Positions 1-7,330 of a stretch of DNA of 9,376 nt are shown here, in pieces. The position numbers and the translations under genes are program-made. Under the pieces are notes generated by a model. The model was not told the DNA's origin, searched no databases, and worked only from the letters and a program-made list of their open reading frames with translations. Positions within the stretch are counted from its first letter, which is position 1; each line of letters begins with the position of its first letter. Source of the DNA: JAIMBK01 sp040755975 (lineage in GTDB: Bacteria; Bacillota; Desulfotomaculia; Desulfotomaculales; Nap2-2B); the NCBI GenBank assembly GCA_040755975.1, contig JBFLZY010000097.1:1-9376 (forward strand), read 5' to 3'.

Positions 1-233
1 GTGGGTTTGTTTGACCACCTGCGGGGTGGATGTCAAGGCCGCTGCCTTAAAGCTAGTATTTTTGAGCGGTGAGGTCTCATAACGGGAAAAATTTTGTGGA
101 GATACCTACTGGATCTTGACACGGACAGCAAAGAAATTATTCTTGATTTGAGATTTGGGCAAAGCTAAAATTAAAGTAACAAAAATTGGACAGTGCTGTA
201 GATCAAATTAATAACATTCGGGGATGAGATCGC
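1..233. other. Leader and intergenic region upstream of pilB
   Basis: No convincing gene is visible here. Positions 2-82 can be read as an open frame ending in TAA, and frame 1 is open to a TGA near 70, so the first ~80 bases may be the tail of an upstream gene. I cannot recognise either peptide. From about 85 the sequence becomes AT-rich, as expected for a promoter and untranslated leader. It holds one promoter-like pair (listed separately) and the purine-rich ribosome-binding site of pilB at about 220-228. I found no strong intrinsic terminator. Confidence 0.5.
116..143 (+). promoter_or_regulatory. Candidate sigma-A promoter for the pil operon
   Basis: A perfect TTGACA lies at 116-121. After a 16-base spacer comes TATTCT at 138-143, which matches the TATAAT consensus at four of six positions. 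It would leave a leader of roughly 80 bases before the pilB start at 234. The -35 box is ideal, but the -10 box and spacer are only fair, and no transcript start can be seen from sequence alone. Confidence 0.4.
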
Positions 234-1922
234 TTGAACGATAAACACGGATACCTTAAACGACTGGCCGATTTATTGGTGGACGCCGGACTGATTGACG
301 ACGCGCAGTTGCAGCAGGCTCTGCGGGTACAGCAGCAGACCGGCGAGCGCCTGGGCCGGGTGCTGGTGAGTTTGGGCTTAGTTTCCGAGCGGGATATCCT
401 GAACGTTTTGGAAATGCAGTTAGGCATCCCCCAGACCACCCTCATCGATAAGTTAAACAAGCAGTTGGTCAGGACTCTTCCGGAGGCCCTCCTGCGCCGG
501 CACAAGGTAGTTCCGGTTAAAAGGGAAGGCCGCTGCCTGATGGTCGCGACGAGCGATCCCCTGGACAATGTGGCCATTGATGATCTGCGCCTGGTTACGG
601 GCCTGGAAATAGTTCCGGTGCTGGCCGGAGAACGGGAAATTGAAAACGTCCTGCAGAAAACCTTCTCCCCCAATGCCCCGGACGAGCCAGACGGGCGGCT
701 GACTATTGAAGAACAACCCGTGGGCACCGTATCCGGTGAATACGTCGAAGACGGCGCCCCGGTAATTCGCCTGGTGGATTCCATCATTGCCCGGGCGATC
801 CGCGTCCGGGCCAGCGATATCCACATCGAACCCCAGGAGTCAAAAGTACTTGTGCGTTTCCGGCAAGACGGTTTATTGCGGGAAGTAGTCGTCCTTTCCC
901 CGCAATCGCGCTTGCCGCTCATTTCCCGCCTGAAAATCATGGCCGGGCTGGACATAACGGAAAAGCGCCTTCCCCAGGACGGGCACATTCAGATCAAATT
1001 TGCCGGGCGCAACGTCGACCTGCGGGTTTCCAGCCTGCCCACCATCTTTGGGGAAAAGATCGTTTTGCGGATCCTGGACAAAGGCTCCAGCCTTTTGCCA
1101 ATTGAAGCGCTCGGCTTCGACGATTATAACTTCACCCGCTTCATCAATTTACTGCGCCACAGCGGCGGAATGATCTTAATCACCGGCCCTACAGGCAGCG
1201 GTAAAACGACCACCCTCTACGCGGTACTCAACAAGTTACGCACCCCCGCGCTGAATATCCAAACGATCGAAGATCCCGTCGAATACGTCCTGGAGGGAAT
1301 TAACCAAACCCAGGTAAACGTAAAGGCCGGCCTCACCTTTGCCGCCGGGCTGCGTTCGATCCTGCGCCAGGATCCGGACATCATCATGGTCGGAGAAATC
1401 CGGGACCGGGAGACGGCGGAGATCGCCGTCCGGGCCGCGACCACCGGCCACCTTGTCCTGAGCACCCTGCACACCAGCGACGCCGCAGGAGCGTTGACCA
1501 GGCTTATCGATATGGACGTGGAGCCTTTCCTGGTGGCTTCCACTGTGCTGGGAGTGGTTTCGCAACGGCTGGTCCGGGTGCTCTGCCCGCGTTGCCGGCA
1601 ATCTTACCAGCCCTCCCCGGACGCGCCGGAGAGAATGTTTGCGGGAACATCTTTGCCAAATGAGGTCACCCTGTGCCTTCCCGGCGGATGCGAACATTGC
1701 GACCAAACCGGTTATCGCGGAAGAATCAGCATCCAGGAAGTATTGAACGTTACCGGCGGCATCCGGAACATGATCAATCAAAAATGCTCAGCCGGTGAAA
1801 TCAAGCGCCAGGCAATTCAAGAAGGAATGATTACCCTGCGGCAGGACGGTGTTCAGAAGGCGCTCCGGGGAATTACCACCCTTCAGGAAGTAATGCGGGT
1901 AGCCTACAGCGAAGACTGGTGA
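234..1922 (+). CDS. pilB: PilB/GspE-family type IV pilus assembly ATPase with MshEN c-di-GMP-binding-type N-terminus
   Basis: This 562-residue protein is the cytoplasmic hexameric ATPase that powers pilus extension. Two tandem 24-residue MshEN-type motifs sit at residues 10-33 and 39-62, separated by five residues; each starts Arg-Leu, has a mid-motif Gly and ends in Gln, the pattern known to bind c-di-GMP in MshE. The first motif has Ala where the second has the usual Gly (RLA versus RLG). The GspE core follows: Walker A GPTGSGKT at 318-325 (Lys324), the Asp-box TIEDPVEY, the Walker B region ending MVGEIRD at 385-391, and the His-box LSTLHT. A tetracysteine zinc site, CPRC (451-454) and CEHC (486-489), marks assembly rather than retraction ATPases. 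The start is TTG, preceded by GGGGATGAG at good spacing. It is the first gene of the operon; pilC follows after 10 bases. Confidence 0.95.
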   Translation: MNDKHGYLKRLADLLVDAGLIDDAQLQQALRVQQQTGERLGRVLVSLGLVSERDILNVLEMQLGIPQTTLIDKLNKQLVRTLPEALLRRHKVVPVKREGRCLMVATSDPLDNVAIDDLRLVTGLEIVPVLAGEREIENVLQKTFSPNAPDEPDGRLTIEEQPVGTVSGEYVEDGAPVIRLVDSIIARAIRVRASDIHIEPQESKVLVRFRQDGLLREVVVLSPQSRLPLISRLKIMAGLDITEKRLPQDGHIQIKFAGRNVDLRVSSLPTIFGEKIVLRILDKGSSLLPIEALGFDDYNFTRFINLLRHSGGMILITGPTGSGKTTTLYAVLNKLRTPALNIQTIEDPVEYVLEGINQTQVNVKAGLTFAAGLRSILRQDPDIIMVGEIRDRETAEIAVRAATTGHLVLSTLHTSDAAGALTRLIDMDVEPFLVASTVLGVVSQRLVRVLCPRCRQSYQPSPDAPERMFAGTSLPNEVTLCLPGGCEHCDQTGYRGRISIQEVLNVTGGIRNMINQKCSAGEIKRQAIQEGMITLRQDGVQKALRGITTLQEVMRVAYSEDW

Positions 1923-1932
1923 GGCACCTTCG

Positions 1933-3150
1933 ATGGCTAGATTTTTTTATCGCGTTAGAAATCCAAACGGGACGGCGGTTACCGGTTTTCTGGAGGCGCC
2001 GGAGGAAACAGCCGCAGCCAACGCCCTGCGGCGAGGCAACTACACAATAGTTGAGATTCGCCCCGTGTCGGAAAAAACCGGTGGCGCCATTCTGTCCCGA
2101 ATATTTGAACCACAGGCGGGCAAAAAAGAGCTGGCCTTGTTCTGCCGCCAGCTTGCGGCCATGCTGGGCGCGGGCATCCCCCTCTTGCAATCCCTGGATG
2201 TTTTGCGCGCGCAAACGGAAAATAAAAAACTGCAGCGGGTTATTTTTCACCTGACGGAACAGCTCCGCGGCGGAGCCGCTTTGACGGAAGCAATGCAAAT
2301 GTTTCCGGACGTTTTTTCGCCGGTTATGCTCTCCATGGTGGAAGTGGGTGAGTTGGGCGGCGTATTGGAACAGGTACTGGAAAACCTGGCCGCTCATTTT
2401 GAAAGAGAACATTATTTAAAAGAAAAGATAAAATCGGCCATGATTTACCCGGCAATTGTCCTGGGTATGGCAACAATAGTAATGGTCTTTTTCACATCTT
2501 TTGTTTTGCCCAACTTCGTGCTTGTCTTGAAACAGCTCCAGGTTGAACTGCCGTTTACAACTCGTTTTCTGGTCAAAGCGGGGGAGGCATTCCGGAACTT
2601 CCGGTTTCTGTTTTTGGTTGGGGCGGCCATTTCAGGATATCTTGCCTGGCGGTTTTTTCACTTCAACCGGGGAAGCGCATGGATCGCGCAGCTGGCCCTG
2701 AGGCTGCCCTTTTTTGGCGGTCTGCTGCGTAAGACCGCCGTCGCCCGCTTTTGCCGTACAACGGCCATGTTGATCCGCAGCGGGGTACCCCTTTTAAGGG
2801 CGTTAAGCGCGGTGAAAAAAGCTACGGGCAACCCCCAACTCAACTCTACCATCAGCACGATCATCGCCAACGTCAGGGAAGGCCGGAGCATCGCCGGTCC
2901 TTTGGCCCGGAGCGGAATATTCCCTCCGATGGTCGTAAGCCTGGCTGCAGTGGGCGAGGAAACGGGAGCTCTGGATACATTGCTGGAAAAAGCGGCAATT
3001 TTTTACGAACGAGAGATGGACGAGGCGGTAAGCCGCCTGGCGGCGGTAATTGAACCGGTAATAATCGCCGTTGCGGGGGTGGTGGTTGGTTTCGTGGTAA
3101 TTTCTTTCTTGCTGCCGGTGCTGCAGACAATCGGCAGGATTGGCTATTAA
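1933..3150 (+). CDS. pilC: PilC/GspF-family inner-membrane platform protein
   Basis: This 405-residue polytopic membrane protein is the platform on which pilin subunits are assembled; it couples to PilB in the cytoplasm. Two homologous GspF domains are visible, at about residues 66-190 and 270-395, each with a helical cytoplasmic part (CRQLAAMLGAGIPLLQSLDV in the first, FCRTTAMLIRSGVPLLRALS in the second). Membrane segments lie at about 172-197, 223-243 and 374-398, the usual three. The length is normal for the family. The ATG is preceded by GGTGAGG, which overlaps the pilB stop codon, so translation of the two genes is probably coupled. The next gene starts 23 bases after the stop. Confidence 0.95.
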   Translation: MARFFYRVRNPNGTAVTGFLEAPEETAAANALRRGNYTIVEIRPVSEKTGGAILSRIFEPQAGKKELALFCRQLAAMLGAGIPLLQSLDVLRAQTENKKLQRVIFHLTEQLRGGAALTEAMQMFPDVFSPVMLSMVEVGELGGVLEQVLENLAAHFEREHYLKEKIKSAMIYPAIVLGMATIVMVFFTSFVLPNFVLVLKQLQVELPFTTRFLVKAGEAFRNFRFLFLVGAAISGYLAWRFFHFNRGSAWIAQLALRLPFFGGLLRKTAVARFCRTTAMLIRSGVPLLRALSAVKKATGNPQLNSTISTIIANVREGRSIAGPLARSGIFPPMVVSLAAVGEETGALDTLLEKAAIFYEREMDEAVSRLAAVIEPVIIAVAGVVVGFVVISFLLPVLQTIGRIGY

Positions 3151-3173
3151 CATGCGAAAAAAGGAGTTTTTGT

Positions 3174-3656
3174 TTGCGTAAAATCCATTTGGATAAAAAC
3201 GGTTTTACTCTGACCGAGCTCTCCGTTGCCCTTTTAATTCTGGGTATTGCTGCCGCCATTGTCCTGCCGGACCTGAAAACATCCCTGGCGCGCTATACTC
3301 TGTATTCTACCGCCAGGCAGATGGCTTCGGAAATCCGGGCCGTTCAACAGGAAGCCGTCACCACAGGGCAGGTTTTGTACCAAATCTTTTTTGACGTTAC
3401 CGATAACTTTTACATCTTGAAATTAAATACCCAAACCCTCAAAACCGTCCAGTTACCTTCCACAATCAGCATGGAAACCAAATTTCCCCTGCCGCCGCCG
3501 AAACAAACGACCATGGAATTCAACGTCAAGGGCATTTCTACGGCGGGCACGATTATTCTGCGGGATAAAGTGACGGGTTCTTTTTATTATGTAATCGTCG
3601 CGCCGGTTACCGGGCGCGTGCGCATATCAAGCACTCCCCCGGAGAACTGGTATTAA
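3174..3656 (+). CDS. GspH/FimT-like minor prepilin (pseudopilin)
   Basis: This is a 160-residue prepilin. Its type III leader is MRKIHLDKNG, cleaved after Gly10. The mature protein begins FTLTE with Phe+1 and Glu+5, followed by a hydrophobic helix of about 20 residues. The C-terminal pattern (GTIILRD, then YYVIVAPVTGRVRI) is typical of GspH/FimT pseudopilins, which help prime fibre assembly and sit near the tip. The start is TTG with AAGGAG seven bases upstream; an ATG at 3152 is out of frame and lies before the ribosome-binding site. After this gene the operon is interrupted by 339 non-coding bases. The prepilin identity is certain; the GspH assignment is probable. Confidence 0.88.
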   Translation: MRKIHLDKNGFTLTELSVALLILGIAAAIVLPDLKTSLARYTLYSTARQMASEIRAVQQEAVTTGQVLYQIFFDVTDNFYILKLNTQTLKTVQLPSTISMETKFPLPPPKQTTMEFNVKGISTAGTIILRDKVTGSFYYVIVAPVTGRVRISSTPPENWY

Positions 3657-3995
3657 GTGGATAGTTCCCCATGGCGCAATCGGCACCAACAGGGGATGAA
3701 AACTTCAGGCCCGCCGTTCGTTTGCCGTCGCTCCGATGCTGCGGGCCGACGAGACAGCGGCTTGGTTCGGAGCGAACCAGGCAGCGTGCTTGAATACCGC
3801 ACGGTTCATTAGTTTTCTAACGCTACAATCTTTTCTGGCGTTCGCTGATGCTCTTTTCGCACCCTGTTAACTGCGCGATTCGCGCTGCCGGTTCGCTGAC
3901 CTCACCTGCACCGTGTCTCGTTACCGGCCCTTCGCATATGTCGCTCCTGGCAAATCGAACGGCGGGCAAAGGATTATTTTCGGGGTGGTGTCATC
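3657..3995 (+). other. Non-coding gap inside the prepilin operon
   Basis: This is a 339-base stretch without a credible gene between two prepilin genes that would normally be nearly contiguous; the other gaps in this operon are 10-24 bases. Most of it is the foldback element at 3709-3967. The 52 bases before that element contain a small potential stem, TCCCC (3666-3670) with GGGGA (3692-3696). The last 28 bases supply the weak ribosome-binding region (GGGGTGGTG) of the next gene. One open frame starting at 3848 runs through the element into the next gene but resembles no protein. Confidence 0.7.
3709..3967. repeat. 259-bp foldback element with near-perfect terminal inverted repeats
   Basis: The ends are GCCCGCCGTTCGTTTGCC (3709-3726) and its reverse complement with one extra base (3949-3967). 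Pairing continues inward: ATGC 3736-3739 with GCAT 3934-3937; GGGCCGACGAGACA (3743-3756) with 3914-3930 across a 3-base bulge; AGCGAACCAGGCAGCG (3771-3786) with 3883-3897 across a one-base bulge. The central part holds further small hairpins: CGTGC/GCACG (3785-3803), TTAG-TTTT-CTAA (3809-3820), AACGC/GCGTT (3819-3842) and GCGCG/CGCGC (3873-3885). No transposase and no clear target-site duplication flank it. It could be a MITE-like non-autonomous element, an orphan structured RNA of a mobile element, or an intercistronic regulatory RNA. The inverted structure is directly visible; its nature is not. Confidence 0.75.
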
Positions 3996-4364
3996 GTGTT
4001 CAGGGGAGCGCGTGGTTTCACGTTAACCGAGGTTGTTGTCGCCGTGGCTATTTTAGGTCTGGCGGCCGCGGCATTGTTAAATCTTTTTACTCTCGGGGCG
4101 CGGCTTACCAGCCGCGCGGAGCATCTGCTGCAGGCGGTTAACCTGGCCCAAGCCAGGCTCGAGGAAATGAAAAATACTCCTTACGCGGAAATAGCCGGGC
4201 AAGAGAAAACGCCCTGTGCCGAAAACACCGCCTATTCATACCGGGTGGACGTCGCGGGGAGCACCTTGGGTTTTGGGCTGAAAACCCTCACGGTCACCAT
4301 TTATTACCAGGAGCTGGGGAAAGAAAAAAGTCTTTCCGTAAGTATGGAAAGAGGCGAGAGGTAA
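3996..4364 (+). CDS. GspI/PilV-like minor prepilin
   Basis: This is a 122-residue prepilin. It has a very short leader, MFRGARG, and a mature start FTLTE with Glu+5. The hydrophobic helix VVVAVAILGLAAAALLNLF is followed by AVNLAQARLEEMKNTPY, which is the characteristic region of GspI/PilV proteins. These minor subunits form the tip complex with GspH, GspJ and GspK partners. The start is taken as GTG at 3996 because the leader and cleavage site fit; the upstream GGGGTGGTG is a weak ribosome-binding site. The gene begins only 28 bases after the foldback element, so its expression may depend on that element's effect on transcription. The next gene starts 11 bases after the stop. Confidence 0.85.
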   Translation: MFRGARGFTLTEVVVAVAILGLAAAALLNLFTLGARLTSRAEHLLQAVNLAQARLEEMKNTPYAEIAGQEKTPCAENTAYSYRVDVAGSTLGFGLKTLTVTIYYQELGKEKSLSVSMERGER

Positions 4365-4375
4365 ACACTTTCAGG

Positions 4376-4876
4376 ATGATCCGGGAAAAAGGTTTGACGC
4401 TGGTTGAAATTGTGGTTGCTCTGTTGATCCTTTCCCTCATTTTAGGAACGGCCGGCAACCTCTACCTGCAAGGCGTGCTTGGCTGGCAGCGCCAGGATTA
4501 TCTTTTGGAAGCCCAGGACAATCTGCGGGTGGCTATGGACCGCCTGTGTCGGGAATTGCGACAGGCCCAGAGGTTGGACGGGGCCAGCCATTCAGCAGAA
4601 TTGATTTTTTACATCCTGTATCCGGATGATGAAGATCATTTCACAGAAAGGAAAGTACATTACTACCTGAAAGATAACGTTCTTTACAGAATATGGAAAG
4701 GTGTGCCCAGCCCCTTGGCCAGCAACATCACCGGCCTTCAATTGGAATACGCTCCGGAAAGCGAACCGGCCATGAGCAAAAAGAACCTGGTCACTGTTAA
4801 GTTGAGCGGGCGGGTGAAAAACGGGATCGAGCTCACCCTGCAGTCGAAAATCCGGATCAGGGCGGTAAATCCTTAA
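4376..4876 (+). CDS. GspJ/PilW-like minor prepilin
   Basis: This is a 166-residue prepilin. The leader is MIREKG and the mature protein starts LTLVE (Leu+1, Glu+5), followed by a helix to about residue 30. After it, LRVAMDRLCRELRQAQRL matches the helix seen in GspJ/PilW proteins, and the rest is predicted beta-rich. It is probably a tip-complex subunit partnering the GspI-like protein encoded just upstream. The ATG has only a short AGG close by; GAGAGG at the end of the previous gene is about 15 bases away, so translation may be coupled to that gene. The prepilin call is secure and the GspJ/PilW subtype likely. Confidence 0.85.
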   Translation: MIREKGLTLVEIVVALLILSLILGTAGNLYLQGVLGWQRQDYLLEAQDNLRVAMDRLCRELRQAQRLDGASHSAELIFYILYPDDEDHFTERKVHYYLKDNVLYRIWKGVPSPLASNITGLQLEYAPESEPAMSKKNLVTVKLSGRVKNGIELTLQSKIRIRAVNP

Positions 4877-4900
4877 GAGAAGAGCGGGGGCGGACGAAAA

Positions 4901-5362
4901 ATGGAAAAGCACGGCGGGCGACAAAGGGGGCAGGCCGTCCTCCTGGTCTTGATGATCGTTCTGGTTCTTTCTTTATTGGGGGCGGCAACCCTGACGATCG
5001 CTTCCACGGCCAGCCGCAATTCCACGCTGCAGCGCGACCAGATCCAGGCGTATTACGTTGCCGAGGCCGGCGTTGAATACGTCCTGAACAGGCTGATCCG
5101 GGAACCAGCCTGGGCCGCCGCCCTTCCGAACGGCAGCAGCCTGGTTCTGGCGGATTTCGCCTACGCGGGCGGAACAATCAAAGCGGTGGCGGTGCACAAA
5201 TCTGTAAGCGGTGAAGTTTACAGCTTCCGGGTCACTTCCTCGGGAACTTTCGGGGAAAGTAAAAAAGGCCTGGTTGTCCAGGCCGCGTTTATTCCGCCTC
5301 ACGACGGAGAAGAACTTTCCTTAACAATAGACTTCTGGCACGAACAGTACCCCGTGTTTTAG
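4901..5362 (+). CDS. PilX/GspK-like minor prepilin lacking Glu+5
   Basis: This is a 153-residue protein with a leader MEKHGGRQRG and a mature start QAVLL, then a strongly hydrophobic helix to about residue 33. Glu+5 is replaced by Leu, as is usual in the GspK/PilX branch, whose members cap the tip complex. The motif YYVAEAGVEYVLNRL at 51-65 is the signature of PilX-type N-termini. It is short, with none of the large alpha domain of true GspK. A GGGGGCGG stretch precedes the ATG by about 8 bases. It is the last gene of the rightward operon and faces a convergent gene 74 bases on. The PilX-like call rests on the helix plus the AEAG motif. Confidence 0.8.
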   Translation: MEKHGGRQRGQAVLLVLMIVLVLSLLGAATLTIASTASRNSTLQRDQIQAYYVAEAGVEYVLNRLIREPAWAAALPNGSSLVLADFAYAGGTIKAVAVHKSVSGEVYSFRVTSSGTFGESKKGLVVQAAFIPPHDGEELSLTIDFWHEQYPVF

Positions 5363-5436
5363 CGACGCACAGGAACGGTTCCCGGTGTGGCATAGCGGCC
5401 GGCCGCGACAGTTCAGAACCGCCTCCCGATTGCCGC
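5363..5436. other. Convergent intergenic region with palindromes
   Basis: Transcription units from both strands end against this 74-base gap. It contains a perfect 12-base palindrome GCGGCCGGCCGC (5395-5406), nested between CGGTTC (5376-5381) and GAACCG (5416-5421), which are complementary. There is also a short GGAA-CGG-TTCC hairpin at 5372-5382. None has a T-run on either strand, so a classical intrinsic terminator is not supported. A cruciform or factor-dependent end is possible. Confidence 0.3.
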
Positions 5437-6612
5437 TTACTGCCAGATAACCTTGTTGCGCCCTTCTCTTTTAGCCTTTAGCATCCTTTCGTCAGCTTTT
5501 TTAATCAGCTCGGCGACGTCTTTGCTGTCGGTGGGGTACTCGGCGAGGCCGGCGCTTAAGGTTATATTCTTTGCCTCCAGATAATCAGAAAAAGTCTGCT
5601 GGTTAAAAGCTTTCCGGAACCTTTCAATTACGGAAACGGCGGCCTGAATGCCCGTCTGGGGCAGGATGGCCAGAAATTCCTCGCCGCCGAAGCGCGCAAC
5701 GGTATCAACCCTTCTTAAGCACTTGTTGGCGGTGTCGGCTATTAACATCAGCACCTTATCTCCTTCGTCGTGTCCGTAGTTGTCGTTCACCGCCTTAAAA
5801 GAGTCGATGTCCAGTACAGCCAGTGAAAAAACGTTGCCGTAACGTTCGCTTCGGAAGATCTCGTTTTGCAGGACCTCCAGCGCGTAACGCCGGTTGGGCA
5901 GCCCGGTGAGCCGGTCGGTCAGGGATTCTTTCCGCACCGTTTTAATCAGCAAATTATTGTTTATGATCAGGCTTACGTAGGTAGTGAAAATGTCGATAAT
6001 CTTCAGGTCGTTTTCGGTCAGCAAAGGCTCTGCCGAACCCTTTGCCCGCTCAAGAATCATGTTAATGCATCCGTAAGCCGTCCCATTGGCCATCAAAGGA
6101 ACGCACACGTAGCCGTGATCGCCGGTAAGCTCCGCCAGCTGGGAACAGAAGACGTCGTTTTCCGGCGACGTCCGGACGAGGGACTTGCACCTTTTCAGCG
6201 CCAGGCAGTCCAGAGGATAAATTACGCACCTTTCCTGGTTATCGACTTCCGGCCCGGCCACGGCAACCAGCTTCATCTTGGTGCGGCTGTTGTTCGCGTA
6301 AAGAAATCTTACCCGGGAATGCGGGTGTAGCTTACTCAGGAATTTTACCACCAGTTCGCATATTTTTCTTTCGTCGCTGAGATTGAATAATATTTCGCAG
6401 ATTGTAGCCACTTCCCAAAGGCGTTCCGAAAACTGCCTGATCAATCGGTATTTGTTGATGAGTTGCTTTTCTTCGTTCTCAAGCTTCGCGAGTCTGTCGA
6501 TAACTTCCTTTTCTTTCTCGGAAAGCCCTGCCAGCAGACCGTGAAACAGCTCTGAAATTTTTGTCAGGGCGCCAACGGGATCTTTTTCGGAAGAAAAGAT
6601 TTCCAAAGACAT
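5437..6612 (-). CDS. Soluble GAF-GGDEF diguanylate cyclase
   Basis: This protein of about 391 residues is predicted to make cyclic di-GMP from two GTP. A charged helical, probably coiled-coil stretch lies at about 30-62. A GAF-type sensor domain follows at about 68-225, and the GGDEF domain at about 230-391. The domain entry reads SLTDRLTGLPNRR, the metal-binding Asp lies in LAVLDIDSFKAVND, and the active site is intact: GGEEF at 309-313. The inhibitory I-site RRVD (300-303) sits the canonical five residues before it. No membrane segment is present. The GAF domain contains several cysteines (about residues 129, 136, 142, 156, 170). I prefer ATG at 6612 after GGGGAAGG; an in-frame GTG at 6624 would add four residues. 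Its neighbours suggest it may feed the MshEN domain of PilB, which is an inference. Confidence 0.92.
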   Translation of the reverse strand: MSLEIFSSEKDPVGALTKISELFHGLLAGLSEKEKEVIDRLAKLENEEKQLINKYRLIRQFSERLWEVATICEILFNLSDERKICELVVKFLSKLHPHSRVRFLYANNSRTKMKLVAVAGPEVDNQERCVIYPLDCLALKRCKSLVRTSPENDVFCSQLAELTGDHGYVCVPLMANGTAYGCINMILERAKGSAEPLLTENDLKIIDIFTTYVSLIINNNLLIKTVRKESLTDRLTGLPNRRYALEVLQNEIFRSERYGNVFSLAVLDIDSFKAVNDNYGHDEGDKVLMLIADTANKCLRRVDTVARFGGEEFLAILPQTGIQAAVSVIERFRKAFNQQTFSDYLEAKNITLSAGLAEYPTDSKDVAELIKKADERMLKAKREGRNKVIWQ

Positions 6613-6734
6613 TTCCTTCCCCACCCTTCCAAATAAAAAAACATAGGAAAACAGGAAAAAGCTACCTGATCTTTTCGGGGTTTTTTGTTATTTTCCTGCC
6701 TGAGGCGCGCGATGAAAAAAGAAAAATGCCCTGC

Positions 6735-7282
6735 TTATTGATGTTCCCGGTTGGAATTCACTTCCAGCCTGGCCACGTACACCTGCAGGTCGTCATTGCG
6801 CCAATGCAGGTTCTGCAGAGGTTCCGCCCACCAGCCGGCCACGACGTAACCGCCGTCGGCGGTCGGCTGAACGGTGAACTCCCGGTCGAACCGGTCAGCC
6901 TTCAGAGTCTTCTCCCAGAGTTTCCCGCCGTCGGCACCGGTCTTGACCAGATAGAAAGCGAAGCCGCCGCTGCCGGGGGAGTCCGTCCACCCGGCACCAG
7001 GTAGCCGCCGTCTTCCGTTTGCCGGACGGACTTACCGGCATCCCAGCCGCTGCCGCCGAAAGTTTTTTCCCATTCGATTTTCCCCGCCGCACCGACCTTG
7101 ACCAGGTAGACACCATAATCGCCGGCGCCGCTGGAATTCGTCTCCCCGGCGATGATATAGCCCCCGCCGCCGGTCAGCGCGGCCGGTCCGGCCAGGCCGT
7201 GCCTTCCCGGCCGGAAAAGCAGCCGGCCGGACTCGCGCCGGCAATTTAATTTTACCGTTTGGCGCTTCCCGGAACCGAGCAT
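6735..7282 (-). pseudogene. GGY-repeat (beta-propeller-like) secreted-type protein, one frameshift
   Basis: Two reading frames join into one protein of about 182 residues if a single missing base is restored near 6990-6997, where the read gives GTGCCGGG but the repeat predicts GTGGCCGGG. The joined protein has a strict 52-residue repeat: GGYIIAGETNSSGAG, then GGYLVAGWTDSPGSGG, then a degenerate third, GGYVVAGWW, each followed by YLVK and WEKT blocks. This matches the DGGY-type repeat proteins common in extracellular or surface proteins, which probably form beta-propellers. The ATG at 7282 has a very strong GAGGGGGG ribosome-binding site, but no signal peptide is visible and only two full repeats remain, so the 5' part looks lost. 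It lies 48 bases after pilD. An assembly or sequencing indel is an alternative to a true pseudogene. Confidence 0.6.
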
Positions 7283-7330
7283 TTCAATCCCCCCTCGAAA
7301 AGTAACCTTTTGTGCCTTACCCAAAGCTGT

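Noticed and set aside
150..210. Possible c-di-GMP (GEMM) riboswitch in the pilB leader, suggested by GGGCAAAGCTAAA
   Set aside because: Only a short GCAAAGC-like string matches; the second helix, tetraloop receptor and GGTAGC-type region are not present in order, so the fold is not supported.
3691..3701. GGGGATGAAAAC, reminiscent of some CRISPR repeat ends
   Set aside because: It occurs only once, with no regularly spaced copies or cas genes.
3848..4141. Open frame of 97 codons through the foldback element into the next prepilin gene
   Set aside because: It lies out of frame with the real prepilin, runs across the inverted repeat, lacks a good ribosome-binding site and resembles no protein.
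6665..6700. Hairpin-like CCTGA/TCGGG followed by a T-run on the plus strand, between the GGDEF gene and the repeat-protein remnant
   Set aside because: The stem is only five pairs with a wobble, and both flanking genes read the other way, so a terminator there would serve no visible transcript.
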